A DNA stretch of 21,428 bases from JBCCZC01 sp039188505 (GTDB taxonomy: Bacteria > Pseudomonadota > Gammaproteobacteria > Xanthomonadales > SZUA-38): assembly GCA_039188505.1 (NCBI GenBank), contig JBCCZC010000049.1, positions 1 to 21,428 of the forward strand, in the 5' to 3' direction. A program made the translations under genes and the position numbers. The notes under the pieces are model-generated. The model was not told the origin of the DNA. It did no database searches and saw only the letters and a program-made list of their open reading frames with translations. Positions 13,419 to 21,379 of the stretch are shown here, piece by piece (positions within the stretch are counted from its first letter, which is position 1; each line of letters begins with the position of its first letter).

Positions 13419-14777
13419 ATGCGCCGAACCATCGCGCTGTTCCTGCTCCTCACGCTCTCGCTGACCGCCGTCGCCGAACGCAAGGCCCTGGTCGGCGGGA
13501 GACTGATCGACGGCTTCGGCGGGCGCCCGCTGGCCGACAGCGTGATCCTCGTGAACGGCGAGACCATCGAGGCGGTTGGCACGGTCGGTTCGCTGCCCGT
13601 GCCCGACGGTTACGAGGTGATCTCGACCGAGGGGATGGACGTGCTGCCGGGTCTCTGGGAGAACCACGCGCATCTCATGCTGACCGGACATGCGGATTAC
13701 GTGCACTGGCAGTCCGCCTACGCCGATCGCTACGGCTCGGAGATCATGCCGGCGTCGGCCGTGCAGCTGCTGCTTGCCGGCATCACAACGGCCCGCGATC
13801 TCGGGGCCCCGCTCGACGTCAGTATCGACGTGAAGCGCCGGATCGAGACCGGCGAGATCCCGGGGCCGCGGCTCTTCGTCTCCGGACCGTTCCTCCAGCA
13901 CGACGTCGCGGCGTGGCAGGCGCACTACCGCTGGGCGGTGAAGGGCGAGCGCGATGCCCGGGCCAAGGTCCGCGAGCTGGCCGAGGCGGGCGTAGACATC
14001 ATCAAGCTCATCGACCAGGACCGGATGACGCTGGCCGAAGCGCGGGCGATCGTCGATGAGGCGCACGAGCGCGGCCTGAAGGTCGTCGCCCACTCGCACC
14101 GGCCGCAGGAGATCATCCGTGGCCTCGAGATCGGCGTGGACAACTTCGAGCACACGGGACTGACGACCGCGCCGGAATTTCCGCCCGACGTGATCGAGCG
14201 GCTGCGCGCCCGGACAGCCACCGGACGCGTCGCCGGTGGTCCTCTTTTCTGGACGCCGACGGTCGAGGGGCTGTGGAACTACATCCTGACCGTGGACAAT
14301 CCGGAGAAGCTCGACGGCGACTGCTGGCACCGCGGGCTGCGGCCCGAGACCATCGAGGACATCCGCCAGTCGATCCAGCGGCCCGGCCAGCTCGGCTACA
14401 GCCAGCTGACGCCGCTCCGGCAGCCGACGCTAACGCGGAAGTTCGCCCAGCTCCGCGAAGCGGGCGTGGTCATGCTGATCGGCACCGACAGCGGCATCCC
14501 GATGAAATTTCATTGCCAGGCCACGTGGAACGAGTTCGACGTCTGGGTAAACGTGATGGACGTTCCGTCGATGCAGGCGATCCGGGCGGCAACCTACTGG
14601 CCGTCGGTGATGATGGGCGTCTCGGACCGGTGGGGAACCGTTTCGGCCGGCAAGTACGCGGACATCATCGCCGTCGAGGGCGATGTCCTGCGCCATATCA
14701 ACGTGCTGAGCCGCGTCGACTTCGTCATGAAGGGGGGTGAGGTCTTCAAGCAGGACGGTCGCGCAACCATCGACTGA
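13419..14777 (+). CDS. Secreted amidohydrolase (imidazolonepropionase/prolidase-like)
   Basis: 452 residues. A Sec signal (MRRTIALFLLLTLSLTAVA) puts it in the periplasm or outside. It has the amidohydrolase TIM barrel with its metal site: HAH (83, 85), Lys196 (DIIKLID, probably carbamylated), His225 (VVAHSH), His245 (FEHTG) and Asp357 (GTDSG). The N-terminal (LVGGRLIDGFGG) and C-terminal (GTVSAGKYADIIAVEGD) beta-sandwich pieces are typical. Family members hydrolyse amide or cyclic amide bonds, including dipeptides with C-terminal Pro or Arg, and imidazolone; the substrate here cannot be told. The start is the ATG at 13419, with AAGGA eight bases before it; the frame is open further upstream but lacks a signal peptide there. 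It is divergent from the dioxygenase and ends before a hairpin shared with the cold-shock gene. Confidence 0.9.
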   Translation: MRRTIALFLLLTLSLTAVAERKALVGGRLIDGFGGRPLADSVILVNGETIEAVGTVGSLPVPDGYEVISTEGMDVLPGLWENHAHLMLTGHADYVHWQSAYADRYGSEIMPASAVQLLLAGITTARDLGAPLDVSIDVKRRIETGEIPGPRLFVSGPFLQHDVAAWQAHYRWAVKGERDARAKVRELAEAGVDIIKLIDQDRMTLAEARAIVDEAHERGLKVVAHSHRPQEIIRGLEIGVDNFEHTGLTTAPEFPPDVIERLRARTATGRVAGGPLFWTPTVEGLWNYILTVDNPEKLDGDCWHRGLRPETIEDIRQSIQRPGQLGYSQLTPLRQPTLTRKFAQLREAGVVMLIGTDSGIPMKFHCQATWNEFDVWVNVMDVPSMQAIRAATYWPSVMMGVSDRWGTVSAGKYADIIAVEGDVLRHINVLSRVDFVMKGGEVFKQDGRATID

Positions 14778-14793
14778 CCGATCATCCGGCACG

Positions 14794-14824
14794 AAAAAGG
14801 CCGCTGTCTCGCGGCAGCGGCCTT
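14794..14824 (-). terminator. Rho-independent terminator of the cold-shock gene
   Basis: AAGGCCGCTG (14797-14806) pairs perfectly with CAGCGGCCTT (14815-14824) across an eight-base loop. On the minus strand the stem runs into TTTTT (14798-14794), so it terminates the cold-shock transcript. On the plus strand the same stem may also slow transcripts leaving the amidohydrolase gene, but there the following bases (CAGTAG) have no T run. Confidence 0.85.
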
Positions 14825-14880
14825 CAGTAGAGCTGAGGTGTGGCCGATCTACGCGGCCTTACCGGGTTTCCGGCAGATGA

Positions 14881-15090
14881 TCAGATCGCGACGACCTGAT
14901 CAGCCTGCGGGCCCTTTTGTCCCTCGACAACCACGAACTCGACACGCTGGTTCTCTTCCAGGGTACGGAAGCCCTGGCCGACGATGGAGCGGTAGTGAAC
15001 AAACACATCACTGCCGTTCTCGCGGCTGATGAACCCGTAGCCTTTCTCGGCGTTGAACCACTTGACGGTTCCAGTTTCTTTAGCAGACAT
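14881..15090 (-). CDS. CspA-family cold-shock protein
   Basis: 69 residues, a single five-stranded OB-fold domain that binds single-stranded RNA/DNA and acts as an RNA chaperone. Both nucleic-acid motifs are intact: KGYGFI (RNP1) and VFVHY (RNP2), preceded by TGTVKWFNAEKGYGF. The ATG at 15090 is chosen because GAG lies seven bases before it; an in-frame GTG at 15102 would add MSIK. Downstream lies a terminator; upstream lies about 200 bases without a gene, room for the long 5' leader common in cold-shock mRNAs. Whether it is cold-induced or constitutive cannot be told. Confidence 0.95.
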   Translation of the reverse strand: MSAKETGTVKWFNAEKGYGFISRENGSDVFVHYRSIVGQGFRTLEENQRVEFVVVEGQKGPQADQVVAI

Positions 15091-15241
15091 CTTGATACTC
15101 ACATTGCAACATTAAACAACAGGCCGATTGACCTGCCTGGAGCGACTTTCTGAACTCGAGGGGAAGAACCAGGCGGGAATCCCGCGCAAGCAACCGCATC
15201 GATCCTTTCGATCGCGGACGCGATGATACCGCTAATTCGCT

Positions 15242-15282
15242 GGAAACACTACGTTTCCCGATCGCCGGTCGCTCGTGTTTCC
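15242..15282. repeat. Two alternative inverted repeats between acyl-CoA ligase and csp
   Basis: GGAAACAC (15242-15249) can pair with GTGTTTCC (15275-15282), or its first six bases can pair with GTTTCC (15253-15258) around a five-base loop, so the two hairpins exclude each other. GTTTCCCGA also occurs twice directly (15253-15261, 15277-15285). The site lies just after the ligase stop on the minus strand and upstream of the cold-shock gene. It could be a weak ligase terminator or part of a regulatory leader; no T run is present. Confidence 0.4.
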
Positions 15283-15293
15283 CGAACGGAGCC

Positions 15294-16970
15294 TCAGGCG
15301 GTCTCCTGCTCGGCCAGACCGAGCCGCTCGGCAACCATGCGTCGCATCTCGAACTTCTGGATCTTTCCGGTCACCGTCATCGGGAAAGCATCCACGAATT
15401 CGATGTAGCGCGGGATCTTGTAGTGGGCGATGTGTTCACGGCAGTACTCGCGGACCCTATCGGCGTCGAGGGACTCGCCCTCGCGCAGCTGGATCCAGGC
15501 GGCCACCTCCTCTCCGAAGCGATCATCGGGGACGCCGAACACCTGCGCCTCGGCGATCGCCGGGTGCGTGTAGAGGTACTCCTCGATCTCGCGGGGATAG
15601 ATGTTCTCGCCGCCGCGGATGACCATGTCCTTGACCCGTCCGGTGATCCGCAGCCAGCCGTCCTCATCGACGGTTCCCAGGTCGCCGGTGTGCATCCAGC
15701 CATCCTCGATGGCCTCCGCGGTCCGTGCGTCATCCGCCCAGTAGCCCGCCATGACCAGATAGCCGCGGGTCATGATCTCGCCCTGTTCGCCGATCGGGAC
15801 GGTCCCTCCGGAGCTGTCGACGATCTTTGCTTCGGCGTGGGGATGGATGCGTCCGACCGTGCCCACCCGCTTGTCGATCGGGTCATCGGTCTGGCTCTGG
15901 AACGAGACCGGGCTCGTCTCGGTCATGCCGTAGGCGATGGTGATCTCGGGAAGATGGAAGTCGCCAACGGCGCGCTTCATGAGCTCGACCGGGCAGGGCG
16001 CCCCGGCCATGACGCCCGTTCGGAGCGAATCGACCCGGGTCGTCGCGAAGTCCGGGTGCTCGAGCATCGCAAGGAACATCGTTGGCACGCCGTAGAGAGA
16101 AGTGATCCGTTCGGCCGCGATCGCCCGGAGAGAACTCTCGGGATCAAAGGACTCGGCCGGGTAGACGAGGGTTGCGCCCGTGCTCACGGCGCAGAGCGCG
16201 CCGCCTACCATGCCGAAGCAGTGGTAGAGCGGCACCGGAACCAGCACGCGATCCTGCGGCGTGTAGCGGAGGATGTGCGCGATGTATCGGGCGTTGTTCA
16301 GGATATTGTGATGCGACAGCGTTGCGCCCTTCGGCGCGCCCGTCGTGCCAGAGGTGAATTGGATATTGATCGCATCGCGGCAGTCGAGCGGGCGCGGGGG
16401 CAGCGGGGCACTCGCATTGGCTTCTCCCAGGTCCAGCACGTCACCGAAATTCATCATGCCTGGAGAACGCGCCGTACCGAGGCGGATCACAGTCCGGAGG
16501 CACGGTACCGCTGCTGCCTGCAGCTGCCCCGGCTCACACTCGGCAAGCTCGGGTAGCAGGCCCTCGAGCATGGCAATGTAGTTTGAGGTCTTGAACTCGA
16601 CGCCCGTTACCAGGCCCTTGCAGCCCACCTTGTTGAGCACGTACTCGAGCTCTCCGATCCGGTAGGCGGGATTGATGTTGACCAGAATGATGCCGGCCTT
16701 CGAGGTCGCAAATTGGGTCACCGTCCACTGCCAGACGTTCGTTGCCCAGATCCCCAGGCGGTCTCCGGGCTCGAAGCCAAGCCGGACGAGGCCGCGCGCG
16801 ACGGCATCGACACGTTTTCCGAGCTCCGCCCAGGTCCAGCGCACCGCCTGGTGAGGCACCACGAGGGCGTCCTCGTCTCCCCAGCGCTCGACCGCGAGGT
16901 CAAAAGCCTCTCCGATGGTGCGATCCAGCAACGGCGGCTCGACGGGGCCGCGCATGTGACTCTCGGTCAT
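15294..16970 (-). CDS. Fatty acyl-CoA synthetase (AMP-binding, ACSF2-like)
   Basis: 558 residues, full length for ANL-superfamily acyl-CoA ligases that activate a carboxylic acid via acyl-AMP to acyl-CoA. Motifs in order: FTSGTTGAPKGA (205-216, phosphate-binding loop), YGMTET (347-352), GWMHTGDLG (424-432, Asp binding ribose), GRVKDMVIRGGENIYP (444-459, hinge and A8 motif) and TVTGKIQKFEMR (532-543, with the catalytic Lys536). The pattern is closest to medium-chain ACSF2/FadD-like enzymes; the acid used is unknown. The ATG at 16970 is taken; a second Met five codons later is possible. It is transcribed away from the DCC gene. Next on the same strand is the csp gene, with a 200-base gap, so it is probably a separate unit. 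Confidence 0.92.
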   Translation of the reverse strand: MTESHMRGPVEPPLLDRTIGEAFDLAVERWGDEDALVVPHQAVRWTWAELGKRVDAVARGLVRLGFEPGDRLGIWATNVWQWTVTQFATSKAGIILVNINPAYRIGELEYVLNKVGCKGLVTGVEFKTSNYIAMLEGLLPELAECEPGQLQAAAVPCLRTVIRLGTARSPGMMNFGDVLDLGEANASAPLPPRPLDCRDAINIQFTSGTTGAPKGATLSHHNILNNARYIAHILRYTPQDRVLVPVPLYHCFGMVGGALCAVSTGATLVYPAESFDPESSLRAIAAERITSLYGVPTMFLAMLEHPDFATTRVDSLRTGVMAGAPCPVELMKRAVGDFHLPEITIAYGMTETSPVSFQSQTDDPIDKRVGTVGRIHPHAEAKIVDSSGGTVPIGEQGEIMTRGYLVMAGYWADDARTAEAIEDGWMHTGDLGTVDEDGWLRITGRVKDMVIRGGENIYPREIEEYLYTHPAIAEAQVFGVPDDRFGEEVAAWIQLREGESLDADRVREYCREHIAHYKIPRYIEFVDAFPMTVTGKIQKFEMRRMVAERLGLAEQETA

Positions 16971-17064
16971 GGCGACTTCTCTACTCTCAGGTCGTGAAGA
17001 CTATAGACCAGTGTGACCCCGGCGCATCCACCTGTCCTTGATCCGTCAACCGGAAAATGAAGCC

Positions 17065-17448
17065 ATGTCCGATGAAACCCACACTGAAGGTCAGGTCAAG
17101 GTGTTGTACGACGGTGCCTGTCCGCTCTGCAGCCGCGAGATCGCTCTCTACCAGGGTCTCGAGGCCGCTTGTCCCGTTGAGTACAGCGACATCAGCCGCG
17201 ATGACACGCCGCTCCCCGGCGGGCTCGATCGCGAGACCGTGCTCGCGCGCTTCCACGTGCAGAAGGAATCCGGGGAAATCGTCTCGGGCGCCAGGGCGTT
17301 CGTCGCGCTCTGGGAGCGGCTTCCGGGCTGGCGTTGGCTCGCGAAGGTCGCGGCGATCCCGGGCGTGACGCCGCTCCTCGAGCTGGCCTACCGCGCATTC
17401 CTGCCGGTCCGACCGCTGCTCCAGCGCCTGGTTCGGAGCCCGGGATGA
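17065..17448 (+). CDS. DCC-family (DUF393) thiol-disulfide oxidoreductase-like protein
   Basis: 127 residues. VLYDGACPLCSREI near residues 13-26 carries the DxxCPLC signature that names the DCC family, a thioredoxin-like group of largely unknown function thought to do thiol-disulfide chemistry. SGARAFVALWERLPGWRWLA and LLELAYRAFLPVRPLLQRL are typical of the family's C-terminal half. The start is ATG at 17065, with GGAA nine bases upstream; a TTG at 17038 in frame is less likely. It is transcribed opposite to both neighbours; the 14-base gap to the convergent membrane-protein gene leaves no room for a separate terminator. Confidence 0.85.
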   Translation: MSDETHTEGQVKVLYDGACPLCSREIALYQGLEAACPVEYSDISRDDTPLPGGLDRETVLARFHVQKESGEIVSGARAFVALWERLPGWRWLAKVAAIPGVTPLLELAYRAFLPVRPLLQRLVRSPG

Positions 17449-17463
17449 ACGGCCCCGGGGGGC

Positions 17464-18126
17464 TCAGATCAGGTGCACGCCCAGCGCGGCGTTGACGAGC
17501 AGTCCCAGCCAGATGGCATGAACGTAGGGCTTGCAGGACCGGATGCTGCCGGCGATCGTTGCGTCTGCCTCCGGCGTACCCCGGCCTGACTGCAGGGCAA
17601 TCCAGGCCGGCACGAAGGGCTTCAGCTTGCGGCGGATCATCAGCCCCATGCCCACCATTCCGCCGAACACCAGCAACTTCCACGACAGCCAGTAGGGCGC
17701 CGTCGGGACGGCGCCCGCGAGCAGTGCGGTGCTACCGCCGAGGATCGCGGCCAGGAGCAGCAGGCGGAACGCGAAGTCGATCTTCGCGAGCGGCTGCGAC
17801 CAGGCGGCATGTTCACCGAGCCACAGGGCCAGGACCATGCCGAGCCAGCCCCCGGTGAGCAGCCAGCCGATGAGCATCGTCGCAGCACCGCCAGGAACGA
17901 GGCCCATGGCGGCAGCGAGGTGCAGGCCCGTCCCAAACATCAGCGGCATCGCGAGCCGCGGCGCCTGGTCGCAGCCCATCATGATCTTGAACGCGGTGGC
18001 ACGTGCGTCCGGAGATAGCTCGGATTTCCCGACGAAGCGGCTGGCGTAGTAGGTGCCGAGGTCGCCACCGAGCCAGTAGACCAGCCCCAGCAGGTGCAGG
18101 AACTTGACGACGAGGAGCGTGCTCAA
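17464..18126 (-). CDS. Six-helix membrane protein next to FAD oxidase
   Basis: 220 residues with about six membrane helices: VVKFLHLLGLVYWLGG (7-22), LAMPLMFGTGLHLAAAMGL (58-76), MLIGWLLTGGWLGMVLALWL, FRLLLLAAILGGSTALLAGA, WKLLVFGGMVGMGLMI and YVHAIWLGLLVNAALGVHL. His residues lie inside or at the ends of helices 1, 2 and 6, which would allow haem binding, but no proven haem motif is seen. The layout resembles DUF2269/CopD-like small membrane proteins. The start is TTG at 18126, overlapping the oxidase stop by four bases, so it is co-translated with that gene. A role as membrane electron acceptor for the oxidase is an inference from this coupling. Confidence 0.7.
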   Translation of the reverse strand: MSTLLVVKFLHLLGLVYWLGGDLGTYYASRFVGKSELSPDARATAFKIMMGCDQAPRLAMPLMFGTGLHLAAAMGLVPGGAATMLIGWLLTGGWLGMVLALWLGEHAAWSQPLAKIDFAFRLLLLAAILGGSTALLAGAVPTAPYWLSWKLLVFGGMVGMGLMIRRKLKPFVPAWIALQSGRGTPEADATIAGSIRSCKPYVHAIWLGLLVNAALGVHLI

Positions 18127-19712
18127 GCGTCGATGCTCAGCGCGCCGGGGTTCATCAGTCCCTGCGGGTCGAGCTGCGCCTTGATGCCGCGCAGGAGCGC
18201 GAGCGTTGCGGGCTCGAGGTCCCGGCCGTAGGGGTAGGTCCTGCCGATCTGGAAGTGCGTTCCGCCGTGGCTCCGGAAGACTTCCACCGTCGCCTTGCGA
18301 AGCTCGGCGACCAGCGCCGCTGCTTCGGGGTTTTCCTCGAAGCGCTTGAGCCGCGAGAGCACGGCGTCCTCGAGGACTTCGTCGTGGTAGACGGTGCGGG
18401 CGTCCGGCCAGTAGAAGACCGGCTCGATCAGCAAAGCGCCGCCGGCGATCGTGGTCATCAGGTAGCCGACATCGATATCCAGCCGCTCGGTCGCCGATCG
18501 GTGCGAGGCGTAGAGCGCTTCGAGGGCGGCGAAGGTCTCGGCGCCCCGGCTGTGTGGAACGATGCCGTGCACCGGTACCCAGCGCTCGCCTTCAGGGCCG
18601 AGGATCACGGTGGGCGGGGTGAACGGCTGGGCGCGCAGCACGGTCGGGATGCTGTTCTCGACCTCGCGACCGGCGTCGCCGATGAGCGCGCGGGCGCGTT
18701 TCATGTTGGCTTTCAGCTCCTCCTTCGAGTCGGCCTCGACGCAGACGTGGAAGCTGTAGGTCTTCTCACCGAGGAAGTTGCGCCCCGCCGCGACGATCTT
18801 TGCGCCCTCCTTCATGCCCTTGAGCAGGCCGCCGCTCTTGCCGACCACGTTGGCGAGGGTCTTCACGTCCTCGGCGACGCTTGCCCGTTTCATGCGTTGG
18901 GCCTGGAGCTCGGGGTCGAAGGCGAAGGCTTCCGAGGCGATTCCCGAAGCACCCACCCGCGCCATGGCGTCGAGCAGGTCCTCCCAGCGATCGAAGACCG
19001 TCGATACCGCGTCACGGTGCGCGTGGGCCGGGATCAGGCGCAGGGTGATGCGCGCCTTGATGCCCAGTGCGCCGGCATCGTTGCAGAAGAGACCGGTGAG
19101 GTCGGGGCCGTAGTAGCGCATGAACGGCGAACTGTTGGCGTGCGCCGAGCTGCCGGTGCGGATCAATGAGCCGTCCGCGACGACGACCTCGAGGTTCTGG
19201 ATCGCGTCGCCGGCGGTGCCGTAGCGCGACGATCCGAGGAAGATGCTGCCCTGGCTGGCCGCGCCGCCGATCGTCGAGTAGAGCCCCGACAGCGGACCCC
19301 AGTAGGGCGTGCGAAGGCCGCGCGGTTCGAGCTCGCGGTAAAGCGCGTCCCAGGTGACGCCCGCCTCGACGGTGACGTAGCGATCGGTCTCGTTGACCTC
19401 CACGATACGGTCGAGCGCGCCGAGGTCGAAGAGCACGGCACCGGCCTCCGGCGCGAGGTAGGCATTCGTGTAGGAGAGCCCGCCGCCGCGAGGGATCATG
19501 ACCGCGCTGTGCTCGCTGCAAACGCGCACCGCTTCGCAGAGTGCGTCCACGTTCGTCGGGCGCACGGCCGCTGCCAGCGGCGCGCCCTCCCCGTAAACGT
19601 CGTGGGCCAGAAAATCGAGCCGAGCCGGGTCCGTGGAGACGGATTCGCTTCCGAGAGCGGCGGCAAGGGCTTCGACAAGGGCAGGCGTGGCGCTCTGGGC
19701 GATGGCGGTCAT
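18123..19712 (-). CDS. FAD-linked oxidoreductase (VAO/PCMH family)
   Basis: 529 residues. The N-terminal FAD-binding PCMH domain shows IPRGGGLSYTNA (73-84), TIGGAASQGS (147-156), SSRYGTAGDAIQNLEVVVAD (161-180) and DLTGLFCNDAGALGI (204-218). The C-terminal half is the FAD-oxidase substrate cap ending GGTHFQIGRTYPYG and LDPQGLMNPGAL, as in D-lactate/glycolate oxidase and 4-cresol dehydrogenase or vanillyl-alcohol oxidase relatives. These enzymes oxidise hydroxy acids or para-alkylphenols and pass electrons to oxygen, a cytochrome or a membrane carrier. The substrate is not identifiable. ATG at 19712 has GGA about eight bases upstream. It overlaps the downstream membrane-protein gene and follows a second small membrane-protein gene by 71 bases, so the three likely form one operon. 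Confidence 0.87.
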   Translation of the reverse strand: MTAIAQSATPALVEALAAALGSESVSTDPARLDFLAHDVYGEGAPLAAAVRPTNVDALCEAVRVCSEHSAVMIPRGGGLSYTNAYLAPEAGAVLFDLGALDRIVEVNETDRYVTVEAGVTWDALYRELEPRGLRTPYWGPLSGLYSTIGGAASQGSIFLGSSRYGTAGDAIQNLEVVVADGSLIRTGSSAHANSSPFMRYYGPDLTGLFCNDAGALGIKARITLRLIPAHAHRDAVSTVFDRWEDLLDAMARVGASGIASEAFAFDPELQAQRMKRASVAEDVKTLANVVGKSGGLLKGMKEGAKIVAAGRNFLGEKTYSFHVCVEADSKEELKANMKRARALIGDAGREVENSIPTVLRAQPFTPPTVILGPEGERWVPVHGIVPHSRGAETFAALEALYASHRSATERLDIDVGYLMTTIAGGALLIEPVFYWPDARTVYHDEVLEDAVLSRLKRFEENPEAAALVAELRKATVEVFRSHGGTHFQIGRTYPYGRDLEPATLALLRGIKAQLDPQGLMNPGALSIDA

Positions 19713-19783
19713 GATGTAGTCCGGTGGCGCTTGAATGACCTAATGATATATGAATAGCTCAAAAGGCGCGCTAGCTGTGCCTG

Positions 19784-20155
19784 CTAGGTCGCAATCAGCT
19801 GAAGGCCGATGTAGCCGCTGGCCGCTGTCAGCCACAGGGGCGTTGGCGCCAGCGCGAGAGCTGCCCGCCGCGAACGGGTTCCCGCCGAGCGCAGGGCCCA
19901 GGCGGCCGTAGCGAACACGACCAGATTGCCGAGCAGGCCGAGCCAGAGTGACGAGAAACCGAGCGAATAGAGCGGGTATAGCCAGACCACGATGATCAGG
20001 GCGAGGATCGGTTTCGACGAGGAATTCCAGAAGCGACCGCCGTCGTCCCTGAGCCATCGCGCGGCACAAAGCATAAGCAGGGTCAATGCGATCCAGACGG
20101 CGCCGGCGACCCGATCGATCCACGATAATGCGTTGACCCACTCTGCTGCGGACAA
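19784..20155 (-). CDS. Small four-helix membrane protein, family not recognised
   Basis: 123 residues with four probable membrane helices: GAVWIALTLLMLCAARWL (18-35), ILALIIVVWLYPLYSLGF (50-67), LWLGLLGNLVVFATAAWAL (70-88) and LALAPTPLWLTAASGYIGL (100-118). The loop GRFWNSSSKPI separates helices 1 and 2. The start is TTG at 20155, eight bases after GGGAG; no ATG is available in frame. A frame of 144 codons on the same strand (20174-19740) overlaps it but is Arg-rich and lacks membrane character, so it is taken as a shadow. The gene leads the oxidase unit and diverges from the alpha/beta-hydrolase gene. I cannot name a function. Confidence 0.68.
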   Translation of the reverse strand: MSAAEWVNALSWIDRVAGAVWIALTLLMLCAARWLRDDGGRFWNSSSKPILALIIVVWLYPLYSLGFSSLWLGLLGNLVVFATAAWALRSAGTRSRRAALALAPTPLWLTAASGYIGLQLIAT

Positions 20156-20225
20156 TGAGCGTCTCCCGGTGCAAAGGCGTAGCAGCGTCAGGTAACGGAC
20201 CTCAATGAAAGATCAAGGAAATCGA

Positions 20226-21305
20226 ATGATGAGCGATAGGCCAGCCCGGTTTGCCGTGGCCGTCGACGGCGGCATCGTACACGCTCGAGCCTGGGGCAGC
20301 GGGCCACCGCTGCTGATGCTCCACCCGTCGCCGCTGTCTTCGGCGATCTTCGCGGGCTTCGTGCCCGTGCTGTCACCACACGTCACGATGATCGCGCTGG
20401 ATACACCCGGTTACGGCCAGTCCTCACCCCTGACCAGCCCCCCGGAGCTGCTCGCCGACTATGTCCCCACGGTGCTGGCCTTCCTCGACGGTATCGGCCT
20501 CGATCGCGTTGCGGTCTACGGCAGCGCGACGGGCGCCCAGCTCGGCATCGAGCTTGCGCGGCTCGCGCCCGATCGCGTCGCCGGCCTGATCCTCGAAAAC
20601 GCGGCGCACTTCAGCGATGCGGACCGGGAGCGCCTCCTGAAGGGCTACTTCCCTGATCTGACCCCGGTCCTCGACGGTACCCATCTGCTGCGCGGCTGGA
20701 CCATGATGCGCGAGACGTCCCAGGTCTTCCCCTGGTACTCGGGCCGCGAGGCCGACCGCATCAACCGCGTGCCGCCGCCCCTCGCCATGGTGCACGCGGG
20801 ATTCCTGGACCTGCTCCGAGCGGGCCCGGATTACGCCGTCGCCTATCGCGCCGCCTTCGCCAACGAGCGCGCCGAGCAGCTTGCGAAGGTGACCGTACCG
20901 ACCAAGGTCATCCGTTGGGAAAGCGGCCTGCTGACGCGCTGGACCGAAGTGCTCCTCGACCATGACTTGCCAGCGAACATCAAGGCCGCCGACGCCGGAC
21001 CCGGGCTGCCGGCCCGCATGGATTGCATCCGGACGCTCGCCGTCGATGCGGCCGGGAGTCTTCCAGCGGCCGATCTCTCCGGGGTGGTTGCGTATTCCGA
21101 CCGAGCATCCGACGCAGCAGAGGTCCCGGATGTCGAGTCGCTCCCGCCCGTGCGATCCGGCGCCCACCTCCTGGAGCTCTGGCAGCAACTGCGCGATCGC
21201 CGCTGGTGGCGAGACGTCGACGCCGCAGAGACCGAGCCGCTCACCGCCGATCTCGACGCGAATGCCCTCCAGCGCGACCTGCTCGCGGTACTCGACGTTC
21301 GCTAG
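20226..21305 (+). CDS. Alpha/beta-hydrolase-fold protein lacking the usual nucleophile
   Basis: 359 residues of alpha/beta-hydrolase fold. LLMLHPSPLSSAIF (29-42) is the oxyanion-loop region, ALDTPGYGQSS (57-67) the following strand and turn, and VAVYGSATGAQLGIELARL (95-113) the nucleophile elbow. In that elbow G-x-Nu-x-G reads G99-S100-A101-T102-G103: Ala sits where Ser, Asp or Cys should be, so ordinary serine hydrolysis is unlikely unless Ser100 has taken over. Relatives with G-x-H-x-G elbows exist, so this may be a subfamily with different chemistry. Start: ATG at 20226 with AAGGA six bases upstream (ATG at 20229 equal); an in-frame ATG at 20205 is less well placed. A terminator follows 30 bases after the stop. 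The function is unknown. Confidence 0.85.
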   Translation: MMSDRPARFAVAVDGGIVHARAWGSGPPLLMLHPSPLSSAIFAGFVPVLSPHVTMIALDTPGYGQSSPLTSPPELLADYVPTVLAFLDGIGLDRVAVYGSATGAQLGIELARLAPDRVAGLILENAAHFSDADRERLLKGYFPDLTPVLDGTHLLRGWTMMRETSQVFPWYSGREADRINRVPPPLAMVHAGFLDLLRAGPDYAVAYRAAFANERAEQLAKVTVPTKVIRWESGLLTRWTEVLLDHDLPANIKAADAGPGLPARMDCIRTLAVDAAGSLPAADLSGVVAYSDRASDAAEVPDVESLPPVRSGAHLLELWQQLRDRRWWRDVDAAETEPLTADLDANALQRDLLAVLDVR

Positions 21306-21334
21306 GCCCTCCAATCATGACTTGATGCACCTTT

Positions 21335-21361
21335 ACGACTCAAAAAGAGTCGTGTTATTTT
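21335..21361 (+). terminator. Rho-independent terminator after hydrolase gene
   Basis: ACGACTC (21335-21341) and GAGTCGT (21347-21353) form a perfect 7-bp stem around AAAAA, followed by GTTATTTTA on the plus strand. It lies 30 bases after the stop of the alpha/beta-hydrolase gene. Confidence 0.85.
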
Positions 21362-21379
21362 AAAATAAAGTCGAAAAAT

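Noticed and set aside
13125..14330. Minus-strand open frame (401 codons) opposite the amidohydrolase
   Set aside because: It crosses the divergent promoter region and the dioxygenase gene in another frame; the amidohydrolase metal-binding motifs are all on the plus strand.
17000..17007. TATAGT/TATAGA as -10 elements between the acyl-CoA ligase and DCC genes
   Set aside because: No -35 element at proper spacing on either strand, so not called.
18255..19169. Plus-strand open frame (304 codons) opposite the FAD oxidase
   Set aside because: Shadow of the flavoprotein gene with no motifs of its own.
20424..21314. Minus-strand open frame (296 codons) opposite the alpha/beta-hydrolase gene
   Set aside because: No domain, Arg/Gly-rich, and the plus strand carries the hydrolase fold, ribosome site and terminator.
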